Source: Chloroflexota bacterium
GTDB taxonomy: Bacteria > Chloroflexota > Chloroflexia > Chloroflexales > Chloroflexaceae
Assembly: GCA_013388805.1 (NCBI GenBank)
Contig: JACAEO010000095.1
Span: forward strand, 1-34,321
Length of the DNA: 34,321 nt
Direction: 5' to 3'
Shown: positions 7,374-14,735 of the stretch, piece after piece
How the letters are laid out: every line of letters starts with the position of its first letter
How positions within the stretch are numbered: position 1 is the stretch's first letter
Made by a program: the position numbers and the translations under genes
The notes under the pieces: generated by a model
Told to the model about the DNA's origin: nothing
Database searches by the model: none
Seen by the model: the letters and a program-made list of their open reading frames with translations, nothing else

Positions 7374-8261
7374 CTACCCGACGACACGCTCATATGTCGC
7401 CTTCAGCGCTGCCACCTCGTCATCTGCCAGGGCGACGAGCGGCAGCCGCACGCTCGTCTCGGGCAGCGTGCTCGTCCATGCCAGGGCTGCCTTGAGCGCG
7501 GGCGGCGTGTTCACCGGGTCGATCAGCGCGCGCACCGCGTCCAGGCGCGCCTGGGCGGCCACGACATCGCCGCCGCCGTGATGGGCATCGTAGATCGCCC
7601 GCGCCAGCTGCGGAAAGGCGCTGGACAGGGCGGTGATCGCGCCGGCCGCGCCACCCGCCAGCGCATTGCTGATCAGCCGGTCACTGCCGGGGAAGATCTT
7701 CAGCTGTGGGAAGCGATCGATCAACCGTTTCGTGTGCTCCCAGTTGCCGCTACTGTCCTTGATCCCGTAAAACTGGCCGGGGTGGCTCGCGAGCAGCCCC
7801 TCGATGATCGGCAGCGTGATCGGAACGCCGGTGACCTGGGGGATGTGGTAGAGCATCAGCCGGGCATCGCCCGGCAGTGTGTCGGCGACGGCACGGAAGT
7901 AGTTGAGGATGCCCGTCTCGCTCGGGCCTTTGATGTAGAACGGCGGCATCACCAGCACGGCGTCAGCGCCGCGGGCCAGCGCGTAGTTGCTCAGCGCGAT
8001 CGTCTCAGTGAGTGCGGCACAGCCCGTACCGGCAATCACCGCCAGCTTGCCGCGCTGGGCCAGTACGATGTCGAGCACCCGCTCACGCTCGGCAAGGCCC
8101 AGTGAGGGGCCTTCGCCGGTTGTGCCCAGAGCCAGCACGCCGTGCAGCCCCCCCTCCTCCAGAAAGCGCAGATACGCCGGCAGCCATTCATAATCGACCG
8201 GCCCCACGTCGCTGGTGAATGGGGTCAGCATGGCGCTGATAATGCCCTGTAGCTCGGCCAT
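7374..8261 (-). CDS. DapA-superfamily aldolase/lyase, substrate uncertain
   Basis: Class I aldolase of the dihydrodipicolinate synthase/N-acetylneuraminate lyase superfamily, 295 aa, TIM barrel. The Schiff-base Lys is K168 in GIKDSSG, the catalytic Tyr is Y138 in YHIP, and the GTTGEGPSL loop (46-54) and Y109 are present. In true DapA an Arg follows the Tyr (motif YNVPxRT) and binds the aspartate-semialdehyde carboxylate; here the motif is YHIPQVT with Val143. A role other than lysine synthesis, such as a sugar-acid or hydroxy-acid aldolase, is therefore likely. GAGAGGA lies 8 nt before the ATG. It has its own promoter and no metabolic neighbours that reveal the substrate. Confidence 0.88.
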   Translation of the reverse strand: MAELQGIISAMLTPFTSDVGPVDYEWLPAYLRFLEEGGLHGVLALGTTGEGPSLGLAERERVLDIVLAQRGKLAVIAGTGCAALTETIALSNYALARGADAVLVMPPFYIKGPSETGILNYFRAVADTLPGDARLMLYHIPQVTGVPITLPIIEGLLASHPGQFYGIKDSSGNWEHTKRLIDRFPQLKIFPGSDRLISNALAGGAAGAITALSSAFPQLARAIYDAHHGGGDVVAAQARLDAVRALIDPVNTPPALKAALAWTSTLPETSVRLPLVALADDEVAALKATYERVVG

Positions 8262-8300
8262 CGCTCGTTCCTCTCGCTATGCGGCCACACCTGGCCTGCT

Positions 8301-8328
8301 ACTGTAGCATATCTCTGGCCGCTCTGAA
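8301..8328 (-). promoter_or_regulatory. Candidate promoter of the DapA-like gene
   Basis: On the minus strand TTCAGA (8328-8323), a 16-bp spacer and TACAGT (8306-8301) are found, with TGC directly before the -10 giving an extended element. The start codon lies about 40 nt downstream. Confidence 0.45.
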
Positions 8329-8401
8329 CGCATCATGCCAGTTTCACTTGCACACACCGCACGCAGCGTTGCGTCAAAGTGCACCTGGACGCCTTGCGCG
8401 A

Positions 8402-8440
8402 CAATCGGCAATCCGCAATCTACCATCTGAAATGGTATAA
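8402..8440 (+). repeat. CAATC-type dispersed repeat, copy R1
   Basis: Three spaced CAATC words are followed by ATCTGAAATGGTATAA. Related copies lie at 10885-10904, 24270-24308 and, inverted, at 27744-27775. The 3' end TGGTATAA resembles an extended -10 box. Confidence 0.65.
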
Positions 8441-8459
8441 GCCCCGCCGCACAGCATGA

Positions 8460-8487
8460 CTCAGCCCCGGCCTGGGCCGGGGCTGAG
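8460..8487. terminator. Long perfect GC hairpin
   Basis: A 13-bp perfect stem CTCAGCCCCGGCC/GGCCGGGGCTGAG with two bases between the arms. There is no T-tract on either side. It could end transcripts running in from the BtpA side, though that gene stops 470 nt away, or it may belong to the adjacent repeat. Confidence 0.5.
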
Positions 8488-8579
8488 TCCGCTGCTGGTC
8501 AGGTTGATCGGCGCACTTGCGTAGCAACGTACTGGTTTCGTGGTCGAGTAGTGCTGCTGACACTCTGGCACAACCGGTT

Positions 8580-8763
8580 GGGCTGCGACGGTGCTGCGAT
8601 GTCGGGCTGGGACGGTGCTGGGACGGTGCTGCGATGTCGGGCTGGGACGGTGCTGAGACGGTGCTGCGATGTCGGGCTGAGACGGTGCTGCGATGTCGGG
8701 CTGGGACGGTGCTGCGATGGTGCTACGATGTCGGGCCGGGACGATGCTGGGACGTTGTGCTGG
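8580..8763. repeat. Minisatellite of 24-bp and 35-bp units
   Basis: Five whole units and one decayed unit share the frame GGGCTGnGACGGTGCTGCGATGTC (24 bp). Units at 8580-8603 and 8674-8697 have this form. Units at 8604-8638, 8639-8673 and 8698-8732 are 35 bp because an 11-bp block close to GGTGCTGRGAC is present twice. The unit order is 24, 35, 35, 24, 35, then a degenerate end. It is intergenic. Confidence 0.9.
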
Positions 8764-8956
8764 TACTCAGGAGCATCAGTCCGACCAACCGGATGAACAG
8801 CGGTGAGCGCCTGGGCAAGGATGGCGGGGAGGGTTGTCGCTCACGAGCACAAGGATACCATTCTGGCCCCGCGCGCTTCAATGGTGCAAGGGTCAGTAGA
8901 TTGATGTGCCAGAGGTACTAGGCCAAAGCCCCCCCGTGGTACTATGACGCTCTGCG

Positions 8957-9802
8957 TTATCCCGCTGCTCGAACGAAGCGCCGTACGCGTTCGACGTCCA
9001 CCGGGTTTGCGATCATGCCGTCCACCTTGATGCTACTGCCGACGATGACGCCGTCGGCCAGTTCCATGAACGCGCCGATATTCTCCGCATTGGTGCCGCT
9101 ACCAAGCAGGAGCGGGGTGTCGCCGGCCAGCCGGCGAGCCTCACGCACCTGCTCCAGGTCGGGTGCATCGCCGGTCATACGGCCGGAGATGATCAGCGCG
9201 TCGGCGCCGAAGAAGCGTGTCCACTCGATGTGGGTGGCCAGATCGATGCCCGGGAAGCGTACCGAGTGCTTCTTATCGACATCCGCGAAGATCTTGATCT
9301 GCTCGGCGTGCAACTCCTTGCGCCGCCGCAGCAGATCAGCGGCGCAGCCCTCGTCCCAACTGCCGGCGTCCCACACCCCGGCGCCGGTGAACATGCAGAC
9401 CCTGATGAAGCTGGCGCCGGCAGCAATGGCGATGCCGAGCAACGCCACACCGCCATTGTGGACGAGGTTGATGCCGAGCGGGAGCTGCGGCACAGCGTCG
9501 CGCACCGCCCGTGCCACCACGGCATGCGCCGCGATGCTCTCCGGCTGGATGTGCGGGCCGGCACGGAAGGGGATGTCCCACATGTTCTCGACGATCAGGC
9601 CGTGGCAGCCTCCCTCGGCCAGCGCGGTCGCATCGCGGACGGCGTGCTCGATGATCGGCTCCATGCCGTAGCCGCTGTAGCCGGGCGCGCCCGGCAGCGG
9701 CCAGCAGTGGACCATGCCGATCACCGGTTTGGCGACGCCGAAGAGCGCGCGCAGATCCGTGAGCCGCAGGGCATCGAGCCGTGCTTTCCAGGGCGGGGTC
9801 AT
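8957..9802 (-). CDS. BtpA/SgcQ family TIM-barrel protein
   Basis: 281-aa protein of the BtpA family, named for a cyanobacterial protein needed for photosystem I stability; SgcQ in enterobacteria belongs to the same group. Family blocks visible are VIGMVHCWPLPGAPGYSG near the N-terminus, GLIVENMWDIPF, the central GINLVHNGG, and near the C-terminus LLLGSGTNAENI and GVIVGSSIKVDG, which looks like a phosphate-binding barrel end. The exact reaction is not established. The start is ATG 9802, with GGAAGGAG 6 nt upstream; the open frame runs further upstream but without family match. It follows the PfkB gene by 65 nt on the same strand, suggesting a shared phosphorylated sugar or nucleoside substrate. 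Confidence 0.88.
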   Translation of the reverse strand: MTPPWKARLDALRLTDLRALFGVAKPVIGMVHCWPLPGAPGYSGYGMEPIIEHAVRDATALAEGGCHGLIVENMWDIPFRAGPHIQPESIAAHAVVARAVRDAVPQLPLGINLVHNGGVALLGIAIAAGASFIRVCMFTGAGVWDAGSWDEGCAADLLRRRKELHAEQIKIFADVDKKHSVRFPGIDLATHIEWTRFFGADALIISGRMTGDAPDLEQVREARRLAGDTPLLLGSGTNAENIGAFMELADGVIVGSSIKVDGMIANPVDVERVRRFVRAAG

Positions 9803-9867
9803 AGATTGCTCCTTCCGCTGCATAACTATTCTGGCCGGAAGTGCGTTTATATTAAAGGTAGCGAGTG

Positions 9868-10833
9868 TCAGATCGGGGTGAGCAGGTGATGGAGCGCGTA
9901 ATTCAGGCGGGCGGCGAGCTCGGCCCGGGTCGGGATAGCATCGGCAGCGCCCTGGCGTGTGGCAGTCAGCGCGCCCATCAGGTTGCCAATAGCCGCGCTG
10001 GCCGAGAGGTCGGCGCCACGCAGCAGGGCCCACGCATAGCCGGCAGCAAACGCATCGCCGCAGCCGTTGGTATCAATGACTGGTACGACTGGCGGTAATA
10101 CACTGAGCCGGCTGGCGCCCTCGCCAACACTGCAGCCCTGGGCACCGCGCTTGACGGCGACATGGCGCACCCCTGCCTGGATAAGCGTGTCGATGGCCTG
10201 ACGGGTGCTCTGCGTGGGCGCCAGCGCCCGTAGTTCATCTTCGTTCAGGGTCAGGAGCCAGATCCTGGGCAGCAGCGTGAGCACAAGCCGGCGCGCCGCC
10301 CTGATAACCGGCAGACAGAGGTCGAGCGCAACGGGTAAGCCCTGCGCGTGCGCCAGGTCGATGGCACGGACGGCTGTCGCCCGTTGCGGCCCCTCCAGCA
10401 GCGCGTGGCCGCATACGAAAAGCATGCTGCAGCCCTCGAGCAGTGCTGGCCCGATCGCACGCGGATCGCAACGGGCATTGGCCCCCCGGTAACTGAACAA
10501 GGTACGCTGTCCACCCAGGCTTACCACCACGCCGCACAGGCCAGTCGGCGCCTCCCGGTCGCGCTGGATGCTGGTCAGATCGATGCCCGCCCGCCGGGCA
10601 GCGGCCAGCGCCACCTCGGCCGCCGGGTCGTTGCCCACACGGGCCACCAGGCGCGTTACCGCGCCGAGCCGGGCGAAGGCGATCGCCACGTTGAGGCCCG
10701 TGCCTCCACTATCCCAGCGTAACCCGTCGGCTGGCACATCGTCGCCTTCGCCTGGATAGAAAGGCACGCTAAAAGTCAGATCGGCGTTCAGGTCGCCGAT
10801 CACGACAATGGTAGGCGGGGCCGCGCTGCGCAT
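9868..10833 (-). CDS. PfkB-family carbohydrate/nucleoside kinase
   Basis: Ribokinase-fold kinase that phosphorylates a sugar, sugar alcohol or nucleoside with ATP. The N-terminal part has [11 protein letters not shown] and the glycine pair of [18 protein letters not shown]. The C-terminal signature [18 protein letters not shown] contains the catalytic Asp, with GCGD replacing the common GAGD anion hole. Substrate cannot be read from sequence. I prefer ATG 10833 (321 aa); an in-frame GTG at 10851 adds 6 residues but leaves only a 14-nt leader from the predicted promoter. It is first in a two-gene operon with the BtpA-family gene and divergent from the hybrid kinase. Confidence 0.9.
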   Translation of the reverse strand: MRSAAPPTIVVIGDLNADLTFSVPFYPGEGDDVPADGLRWDSGGTGLNVAIAFARLGAVTRLVARVGNDPAAEVALAAARRAGIDLTSIQRDREAPTGLCGVVVSLGGQRTLFSYRGANARCDPRAIGPALLEGCSMLFVCGHALLEGPQRATAVRAIDLAHAQGLPVALDLCLPVIRAARRLVLTLLPRIWLLTLNEDELRALAPTQSTRQAIDTLIQAGVRHVAVKRGAQGCSVGEGASRLSVLPPVVPVIDTNGCGDAFAAGYAWALLRGADLSASAAIGNLMGALTATRQGAADAIPTRAELAARLNYALHHLLTPI

Positions 10834-10852
10834 AGGGTCTCTCGCCGGCACC

Positions 10853-10881
10853 TTGCGGTGGATGGTGCATCAGTGTACAAT
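10853..10881 (+). promoter_or_regulatory. Promoter of the hybrid histidine kinase gene
   Basis: TTGCGG (10853-10858), a 17-bp spacer and TACAAT (10876-10881). Transcription would start near 10888, about 90 nt before the ATG. Its -10 shares two bases with the -10 of the opposite promoter. Confidence 0.55.
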
Positions 10882-10900
10882 TAACATCTGCAATCGGCAA
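10872..10900 (-). promoter_or_regulatory. Promoter of the PfkB-BtpA operon
   Basis: On the minus strand TTGCCG (10900-10895), a 17-bp spacer and TACACT (10877-10872). The start point would be near 10865. The -35 lies inside a CAATC-type dispersed repeat. Confidence 0.55.
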
Positions 10901-10904
10901 ATGG
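10885..10904 (+). repeat. CAATC-type dispersed repeat, copy R2 (short)
   Basis: The segment CATCTGCAATCGGCAAATGG matches the 3' half of copy R3 (24287-24303) closely and lacks the TATAA end. It overlaps the divergent promoter region. Confidence 0.45.
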
Positions 10905-10977
10905 GCGACGGATTGCCGTCGCCACTCTTAGCCCGCGCCAGCCTGGTGACCTGTTGTTGCTTCAAGGGCGCACCAGT

Positions 10978-13404
10978 ATGATGGAAGAGATCCTGATCAT
11001 CGACGATAGCGAGCAGATCGCCGGGCTCCTGGCCAACTATGTGCTGCCCGAACTCGGCTTTGCTCCTGTCGTCGCCCATACGGGGCGCCAGGGCCTCCAG
11101 CGCCTGCGGGCACGGCTGCCCGACCTGATCCTGCTCGATCTGCAACTGCCGGATATCAGCGGCCTCGATCTGCTGCGCTTGATCGCCCAGGAGGGCTATG
11201 ATGTGCCCGTCATCCTCATGACGGCGCACGGCTCGGAGAGTATCGCCGTGGAGGCCTTCCGCCTCGGCGCACGCAACTATCTGATCAAGCCGTTCTCGGA
11301 TAGCGAGGCCCGCGCCGTGATCGACCAGGCGCTGCGCGAACGCCGCCTCCGCCGCGACAAGGAGCGCCTCACGGCCTCACTGCAACAACGGGTCCAGCAG
11401 CTTACCGTGCTCTATCGCATCGGTAAGTCGGTCACCGGGCTGATGGACCAGGAACAGCTGCTTGAGCGCATCGTCGAGGCCGGCGTGTTCATCACCCAGG
11501 CTGAGGAGGGCTTCTTGCTGCTCCACGACGAGAGCCAGAATGAGCTCTATCTGCGCGCAGCCAAGAATCTCGGCGAGCAGCGCGCCCAGAGTCTGCGCAT
11601 GCCGATCGACGATACCCTCGCCGGTCAGGTGTTTCGCACCGGCAAACCCATTCGCCTCGACCAGATCCGGGTCGGTACGGCGCTCAAGGTGAAGACCGGC
11701 TTCCTGGTGCGCTCGATCCTCCAGGTGCCGCTGATGGTCGGCGATCAGGTCAAGGGTGTGCTCGCAGTTGACAACCGGGTTGCCGAGCGCGCCTTCTCCG
11801 AGAATGACGAGTATCTGCTCGCGACGCTGGCCGACTATGCCGCGATTGCGATCGAGAATGCCCGGCTCTATGAGCAGGTCAAACTTTCCGAGCAGCGCTA
11901 TAAGGGCCTCTTCGCCAATGCCTATGACCTGATCTTCATGCTCGACCCGGAGTTGACGATCAGCAGCATCAATCGGGTTGGCGAACAACTCACTGGCTAT
12001 CGGGTCGATGAGTTGCTCGCGCGGCCGCTGCGCTCGCTCTGCGCCCCTGAGGCCTGGGTCACCGCCGAGCCCTATCTGCGCGAGCTGCTCGCCGGTCGGA
12101 GCGTGCCTCCCTTCGAGCTCGAACTGGTGCGCCGCGATGGCGAACCAGTCTACCTTGAGGTCTCCGCCCAGATGATCCAGAATGGTATCGGGGTCAAGGG
12201 CATCCACTGTATCGCGCGTAACCTGACTGAGCGCCGGCGCCTCGAACAACAGTTGCTCCACTCGGAGAAACTCTCCGCCATTGGTCAACTGGTGGCCGGG
12301 GTGGCCCACGAGCTGAATAACCCGCTCACCAGCGTGAGTGGCTACGCCCAGCTCTTGCTTCGCGACCAGCGCCTGCCCGAGGAGCCGCGCCAGGATATTG
12401 AGCAGATCCATGTCCAGGCTGAGCGAGCAGCCAGGATCGTCCAGAATCTGCTGATCTTTGCCCGCGAGCATAAGCCCGAACGCCGGATGATCTCGGTCAA
12501 TGAGGCCCTGCGTAGCGCCCTCGCGCTCCAGAATTACCAGCTGCGGGTTGATAATATTGCGCTCAAGCTTGAGCTTGACCCATACCTGCCGCTCACCACT
12601 GCCGATTATCACCAGCTGCAGCAAGTTTTCCTGAATCTGATCACCAACGCGCGCCACGCCATGGTACAGAAAGGCGGTCGCGGCACGCTGACGCTGCGCA
12701 CCAGCCACGCCCCTGGCCTGAATGGCAACCAGCAGATCAATATCGAGGTGATCGACACCGGCGTCGGCATCCCTGAACGTGACTTGCAGAAGATCTTCAA
12801 CCCGTTCTTCACCACCAAGCCGGTGGGCCAGGGCACGGGACTGGGCCTGTCGATCTGCTTCGGGATCATCAAAGAACACGAGGGGCAGATCTGGGCAGAG
12901 AGCCAGATCGGCGCCGGGACGCGCGTGGTGGTGACCCTGCCGATCCGCGTCGAGCCTCAGGGGGCGCCCGTTACCGTCGCTACGCCCCCGGCTGAGCCGG
13001 ACGAGCCTGAGCCGGAACTGCACGTCCTGGTGGTGGACGATGAGGAGCCGGTCGTCGCCTTAATGGCCCGCCTCCTGCAGCAGATGGGCCACCGCTCGAC
13101 CCTGGTGACCAGTGGCGAGGCCGCGCTCGAGGTTCTCGGCCAGGGGCCGTTCGATGCCGTCCTCTGTGATGTCAAAATGCCCGGCCTGAATGGCTTTGAA
13201 CTGCTGCGCATCATCCGTGAACGCGACGCCGAGCTCGCTGAGCGGCTGATCTTTGTCTCTGGCGATACCTTGAGCCCCCTCACCCGCGCCCGGATCGAGG
13301 AGAGTGGCGCGCTGTTCCTCGCCAAGCCCTTCTCGGTCGAACAGCTCGAGTACACCCTGCGGTTCATGCTGAAACGCCGCTCAATCGGGTCGCGCGAACC
13401 CTGA
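10978..13404 (+). CDS. Hybrid histidine kinase REC-GAF-PAS-HisKA-HATPase-REC
   Basis: Soluble 808-aa signalling protein with no membrane segment. An N-terminal receiver (about 1-120, phospho-acceptor D54, T82, K104) is followed by a GAF domain (about 145-290) and a PAS domain (about 300-415). The HisKA dimerisation helix has H444 in VAHELNNPL. The HATPase domain shows NLITNARHAM, DTGVGI and GTGLGLS. A C-terminal receiver has D731 in LCDVKMPG and K783. Receivers at both ends suggest it takes a phosphate signal and also autoregulates or passes phosphate on. No partner regulator is adjacent. The start is ATG 10978 with AAGGG 9 nt upstream; a TTG at 10954 is less likely. Confidence 0.95.
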   Translation: MMEEILIIDDSEQIAGLLANYVLPELGFAPVVAHTGRQGLQRLRARLPDLILLDLQLPDISGLDLLRLIAQEGYDVPVILMTAHGSESIAVEAFRLGARNYLIKPFSDSEARAVIDQALRERRLRRDKERLTASLQQRVQQLTVLYRIGKSVTGLMDQEQLLERIVEAGVFITQAEEGFLLLHDESQNELYLRAAKNLGEQRAQSLRMPIDDTLAGQVFRTGKPIRLDQIRVGTALKVKTGFLVRSILQVPLMVGDQVKGVLAVDNRVAERAFSENDEYLLATLADYAAIAIENARLYEQVKLSEQRYKGLFANAYDLIFMLDPELTISSINRVGEQLTGYRVDELLARPLRSLCAPEAWVTAEPYLRELLAGRSVPPFELELVRRDGEPVYLEVSAQMIQNGIGVKGIHCIARNLTERRRLEQQLLHSEKLSAIGQLVAGVAHELNNPLTSVSGYAQLLLRDQRLPEEPRQDIEQIHVQAERAARIVQNLLIFAREHKPERRMISVNEALRSALALQNYQLRVDNIALKLELDPYLPLTTADYHQLQQVFLNLITNARHAMVQKGGRGTLTLRTSHAPGLNGNQQINIEVIDTGVGIPERDLQKIFNPFFTTKPVGQGTGLGLSICFGIIKEHEGQIWAESQIGAGTRVVVTLPIRVEPQGAPVTVATPPAEPDEPEPELHVLVVDDEEPVVALMARLLQQMGHRSTLVTSGEAALEVLGQGPFDAVLCDVKMPGLNGFELLRIIRERDAELAERLIFVSGDTLSPLTRARIEESGALFLAKPFSVEQLEYTLRFMLKRRSIGSREP

Positions 13405-13559
13405 GCATGGCTCCCGACCGATCTGCCTGGCCTGGGTGAGACCCTCCCAGTTGGCGCACAGGCACCGACGCGCTGTCCCTCTGCCCTGGCCCCGCTGCAC
13501 CTGACGACTGGCCAGCCCACGGCTCGACCGGCCGTAGACGGATACCTTGAGTCTTGCGG

Positions 13560-13565
13560 TATGAT
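13560..13565 (+). promoter_or_regulatory. Candidate -10 of the eIF2B-like gene
   Basis: TATGAT lies about 90 nt before the ATG. No good -35 is seen at normal spacing, so this is tentative. It would give a leader containing the hairpin at 13606-13634. Confidence 0.3.
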
Positions 13566-13605
13566 ACGGAGTAGTTCGTCGCCACGTACGCGCTCACCTG
13601 CCCGG

Positions 13606-13634
13606 CACCGGCGCGGTTCGTTGTGGCGCCGGTG
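13606..13634 (+). promoter_or_regulatory. Leader hairpin before the eIF2B-like gene
   Basis: A perfect 9-bp stem CACCGGCGC/GCGCCGGTG with an 11-nt loop ends 17 nt before the ATG. It could affect translation by lying next to the ribosome-binding region, or attenuate transcription. There is no T-tract after it. Confidence 0.45.
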
Positions 13635-13651
13635 TTGTAAGCACGCACAGG

Positions 13652-14575
13652 ATGGACGGAGTGGACAAGTTTACCCTGGAGGCGATCGCGGCGATCGCCG
13701 AGGATAGCGTCTCGGGGGCGGTTGAGGTGGCTGAGAAGAGCGCCGAGGTGCTGCAGCGCCTCGCTCGCACCGATCAGTCGACCCAGAAAGCAGAACTCAG
13801 CCGGGACGTGCTTGAGGTTGGCTGGGCGCTCATCCGCGCCCACCCGACGATGGCGCCCCTGGTGAACCTGGTCAACGGGGTCCTCTGGCGCCTCGAGACG
13901 GTGGATACACCCGACGAGGCGCGCCGCACGCTGGCTGATGCCACCGGCGACTTTAAACGCTGGTTGCGGGTGCACGAGGCGGCGATTGCCGAAACGACGC
14001 TGCGCCTGATCCCGGAGGAGGGCCAGATCCTGACCAACGGCCGCAGCACCACCGTGCGAGCCGCCCTGCGCCACGCCCAGCGCGCCGGCCGGCGTCTGCG
14101 CGTCATTTGCGCCGAGGGACGCCCGGGCTGCGAGGGCCGCACGCTGGCAGCCGAGCTTGCGGCCAGTGGCATGGACGTGACCCTGGTGATCGATGCCCTC
14201 GCTGTGACCATGGTCAAGGAGACCAGCCTGGTGCTGGTGGGCGCCGACTATCTGAGCAGCAGCGGCCTGGTAAACAAAGTCGGCACCTATGGCATTGCGC
14301 TTGCTGCAGACTCCTGTGGTGTGCCGATGTACGCCCTCTGCGGGAGCGAGAAGTTCCTGCCGCCGGGGTATGTACCGCCAGCACAGACGCTGTGGCCGGC
14401 CGAACAGGTCTGGGACGCGGCACCGCCGGGTGTGCACATCACCAACCTCTACTTCGACCTGACGCCACTCTCGGCCCTGGCCGGGATCGTTACCGAGCAG
14501 GGTGTGCAGCCGGCAGAGGGGATCGAGGCCTGGCTCGCCGCCACCAAGCTCCATCCCGGTCTACACCACGTCTAG
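13652..14575 (+). CDS. eIF2B alpha/beta/delta-family (MtnA/R15P isomerase-like) protein
   Basis: 307-aa bacterial member of the eIF2B regulatory-subunit superfamily, which also holds methylthioribose-1-phosphate isomerase and ribose-1,5-bisphosphate isomerase. A helical N-terminal half (1-120) precedes a Rossmann-like C-terminal half with TNGRSTTVRAAL, CAEGRPGCEGRTLA, the Asp of VIDALAVT, LVGADYLSSSG, NKVGTYGIALAA and GVPMYAL. These match the substrate-binding core of the family, so an aldose-ketose sugar-phosphate isomerase or a nucleotide-sensing role are both possible. The methionine-salvage identity is not supported by neighbours. The start has only a weak ribosome-binding site; a GTG three codons on is possible. 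Confidence 0.85.
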   Translation: MDGVDKFTLEAIAAIAEDSVSGAVEVAEKSAEVLQRLARTDQSTQKAELSRDVLEVGWALIRAHPTMAPLVNLVNGVLWRLETVDTPDEARRTLADATGDFKRWLRVHEAAIAETTLRLIPEEGQILTNGRSTTVRAALRHAQRAGRRLRVICAEGRPGCEGRTLAAELAASGMDVTLVIDALAVTMVKETSLVLVGADYLSSSGLVNKVGTYGIALAADSCGVPMYALCGSEKFLPPGYVPPAQTLWPAEQVWDAAPPGVHITNLYFDLTPLSALAGIVTEQGVQPAEGIEAWLAATKLHPGLHHV

Positions 14576-14607
14576 CACGACAACGGGACGTCACCGTGGA
14601 AGCGCAT

Positions 14608-14663
14608 CCTGATGCCAACCAGCGTTGCTCCCGGCGCTACTGGCCCGCCGCCGGGCCATCAGG
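14608..14663. other. Branched hairpin region
   Basis: An outer 7-bp stem CCTGATG/CATCAGG (14608-14614/14657-14663) encloses a perfect 6-bp hairpin GGCCCG/CGGGCC (14642-14657), whose last base overlaps the outer arm, and a short AGCG/CGCT stem. It lies between convergent genes, so it may end transcripts, and it comes just before the second 39-bp repeat. Confidence 0.35.
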
Positions 14664-14696
14664 TACGCGGAATGGCAGGGGCGCTGGCATATGACA

Positions 14697-14735
14697 TACA
14701 ACTGTCGTATTATCGGCTATCGGCCATGTTCACCT
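14697..14735. repeat. 39-bp dispersed repeat, copy 2
   Basis: Matches 107-145 with three mismatches. It overlaps the last codons and the TAG stop (14719-14717) of the glycosyltransferase gene, so the repeat itself encodes the C-terminal residues of that protein. Confidence 0.7.

Larger units (their letters stand above)
8262..8956. other. Gene-less, repeat-rich stretch
   Basis: This 695-nt stretch has no credible gene. From left to right it holds the DapA-like promoter, a CAATC-type dispersed repeat (8402-8440), a long perfect hairpin (8460-8487), a CAACCGGTTG palindrome (8572-8581), a minisatellite (8580-8763), and about 190 nt in which I see only a 7-bp inverted repeat GTGAGCG/CGCTCAC (8803-8844). 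Open frames crossing it are made of the tandem repeat and have no protein-like composition. Confidence 0.7.

Noticed and set aside
8580-8763. CRISPR array
   Set aside because: Units are directly tandem with no unique spacers and no cas genes are nearby.
8517-8921. Cys/Arg/Trp-rich open frame of 134 codons
   Set aside because: It is the translation of the minisatellite plus flanks, has no ribosome-binding site and does not look like protein.
8957-9802. Photosynthesis gene, from the BtpA name
   Set aside because: The family is widespread in non-phototrophs and no other photosynthesis gene is in the window.
9803-10033. N-terminal extension of the BtpA-family protein
   Set aside because: It would overlap the PfkB gene and lacks family match, while ATG 9802 has a strong GGAAGGAG site.
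11377-13023. 548-codon open frame opposite the hybrid kinase
   Set aside because: It is the antisense shadow of a clear multidomain kinase, typical of GC-rich DNA; no domains are recognisable.
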